A stretch of 5,877 bases of DNA from Armatimonadota bacterium (GTDB taxonomy: Bacteria > Armatimonadota > Hebobacteria > Hebobacterales > WVXJ01), in NCBI GenBank assembly GCA_011773575.1, contig WVXJ01000104.1, positions 56,455 to 62,331 of the forward strand, in the 5' to 3' direction. Below are positions 4,634 through 5,877 of the stretch, one piece after another; the stretch's first letter is position 1, and every line of letters begins with the position of its first letter. The notes beneath the pieces were generated by a model that had not been told where the DNA came from, did not search any database, and was given only the letters and a program-made list of their open reading frames with translations. The position numbers and the translations under genes are program-made.

Positions 4634-5877
4634 ATAAGACGCGGCTGTGACGAGAGAGGCATGGCCCTGGCCCTGGCTCTCGTGGCAATTCTCATCATCA
4701 GCATCTTGCTGGCCGGGATTATGCTGTTGAGCGTAACTCATTATTCATTGAGCAATACGAATAATGATTACGCAAACGCGCTGAATCTGGCCGAGGCCGG
4801 TATTAACTGGGAACTGAACAAGATCAGTCGAGATGCGGCGCTCGCCGATAACACCCCCTTCTCGGTTGAGTTTCCCGCCGGTTCCGGTCGCTTTTTCGAG
4901 GTATATGTGAGGGACTACGAGACGGGCGGAATCTGGGTGCCGCCGGCTGACTTGTGGGTGATTTCCACCGGAACTGTGGATGGAGTCAGCCGCACGGTGA
5001 GGGTGAGAGCACGGGGGCACAGCCTGTTCGGCCCGGAAGGACCTTACGCGCTGTTTGGGATCAAGGAACTGCGGGTCGGCGGGAATTTGACCGCGATTGG
5101 AGCGGCCGGCACCAATGGTCTGGTCAATGTGACTGGAACGAGCGTAGTGCTGGACGGCAATTTCTTCTACTGCGGGGAGACTGCAGGAGGAGATGATGTT
5201 TCCGTGGTTACGACAGGGGATATTATGCACGCCACCTTATCTGAGAATTTCCCCACGGTAAACGAACTGGCGAACCTAAGGGCCCTGTCGGAATACGGGA
5301 TTGCCACATTGGAGGGAATTGATTTCTTTTCCAATCCTGCTTACAACAACAACCCCGGCATGAAGTATATTGATGCCGACGGCCAAACAAGAACGATAAG
5401 TGACGACCCTTCGCTGCCCACCCCAACCATGCTGGATAAGGACCTGTTCTTGAGCCTGAACACCGACACGATAATCCTGGATCCGGGAGACTATTGTTTT
5501 CAGAGATTGGAACTGCCGGCCAACCGCAACATAATTGTGAACTCAGATTTGGGAGAGGTGAATGTCTGGCTGGGAGCGGAAGCGGCGGAAGGCAAGGACG
5601 ATTCGATAAACGGAACCATGGAATTCGCCGGTCACGATATAACCAAGTTTCATCTCTACGAAGGATCCAAGCGGACCCTGAAGTTGAGTGGGACGATGGA
5701 CTTCTGGGGAAGCGTCTACGCTTATAATGGGCCCGATGATACCGGAAGTTATTACGGCACCATTGTGCTTCTGGGGGACGGCAATATCTGGGGACCGGTA
5801 ATCGGATATGAGGTTGCGAAGGCTTCGGGTAATGCAATAATCGATTTCCCCAGCAGCGGAGGTTCGGGCCCGCCGAA
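4631..5877 (+). CDS. PilX-like pilus assembly/minor pilin protein, 3' end beyond window
   Basis: An open frame of 415 codons runs off the window with no stop. The N-terminus (MIRRGCDERG^MALALALVAILI) is a prepilin-like leader, with cleavage expected after G10 and a hydrophobic helix at 11-35. Position +5 is Leu rather than Glu, as tolerated in PilX/GspK-type minor pilins that may cap the fibre. The segment ANALNLAEAGINWEL (48-62) is the typical PilX N-domain continuation. Later, at about 345-405, strands with repeated F/Y-W/Y-G-x-(V/I) patterns (DFWGSVYAYN; GDGNIWGPVIGYEV) resemble the C-terminal DUF7305-type domain often attached to PilX N-termini. Between them is a large Asn/Gly/Asp-rich beta-type ectodomain of unknown role. 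Cysteines are few (Cys6 lies in the cleaved leader). A tip adhesin or minor pilin is likely; the exact role is not shown. Confidence 0.85.
   Translation, partial: MIRRGCDERGMALALALVAILIISILLAGIMLLSVTHYSLSNTNNDYANALNLAEAGINWELNKISRDAALADNTPFSVEFPAGSGRFFEVYVRDYETGGIWVPPADLWVISTGTVDGVSRTVRVRARGHSLFGPEGPYALFGIKELRVGGNLTAIGAAGTNGLVNVTGTSVVLDGNFFYCGETAGGDDVSVVTTGDIMHATLSENFPTVNELANLRALSEYGIATLEGIDFFSNPAYNNNPGMKYIDADGQTRTISDDPSLPTPTMLDKDLFLSLNTDTIILDPGDYCFQRLELPANRNIIVNSDLGEVNVWLGAEAAEGKDDSINGTMEFAGHDITKFHLYEGSKRTLKLSGTMDFWGSVYAYNGPDDTGSYYGTIVLLGDGNIWGPVIGYEVAKASGNAIIDFPSSGGSGPP

Noticed and set aside
5223..5837. 204-residue minus-strand frame opposite the PilX-like gene
   Set aside because: It is Pro/Ser/Arg/Cys-rich with no recognisable domain, while the + strand frame is open for 415 codons with a prepilin signal and good ribosome binding site.

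Overview
The window holds a complete bacterial initiator tRNA gene followed by the first part of a type IV pilus (T4P) locus, all on the + strand. The organism is a bacterium with moderately GC-rich DNA (my estimate by eye is the mid-50s percent). It uses Shine-Dalgarno sequences close to AGGAGG, has a consensus-like sigma-70 promoter in front of the tRNA, and has an excellent sigma-54 promoter match in front of the pilus genes. I cannot name a species. The gene content (PilB, PilC, short pilins with a CP...C pattern, a PilX-like protein) fits several diderm phyla, including deltaproteobacteria-like and candidate lineages.

Layout. Positions 10-37: an extended -10 promoter. Positions 54-130: tRNA-fMet(CAT) with encoded CCA. 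Positions 147-176: a clean intrinsic terminator. Positions 177-504: a gene-free stretch of about 330 bp. It carries tandem 8-bp repeats (283-298), a small dyad (300-311), an 8-bp inverted repeat (347-354/372-379) whose right arm is part of the -24 box of a sigma-54 promoter (375-389), and a leader of about 100 nt with mutually exclusive pairings. Positions 505-2265: pilB, the assembly ATPase. Positions 2272-3486: pilC, the platform protein. Positions 3486-3564: an intergenic block of nested complementarities, including a possible pseudoknot, ahead of the pilins. Positions 3624-4055 and 4145-4564: two tandem paralogous major-type pilins, separated by a perfect 11-bp GC hairpin (4082-4108). Positions 4631-5877 and beyond: a PilX-like minor pilin/adhesin-type protein cut by the window end.

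How it works together. PilB (cytoplasmic hexameric ATPase) and PilC (inner-membrane platform) should extrude pilins after an unseen prepilin peptidase cleaves G^F. The two pilins have equal mature length and about 75% identity, so they could co-assemble or be used alternatively. The PilX-like protein is a candidate tip or minor component. One sigma-54 promoter could drive the whole set. The intergenic RNA structures could set the ratio of machinery to pilin and of pilin 1 to pilin 2. The most interesting unexplained element is the RNA-like block between pilC and the first pilin. I match it to no known riboswitch or ribozyme family from memory, and its structure is an inference from complementarity only.
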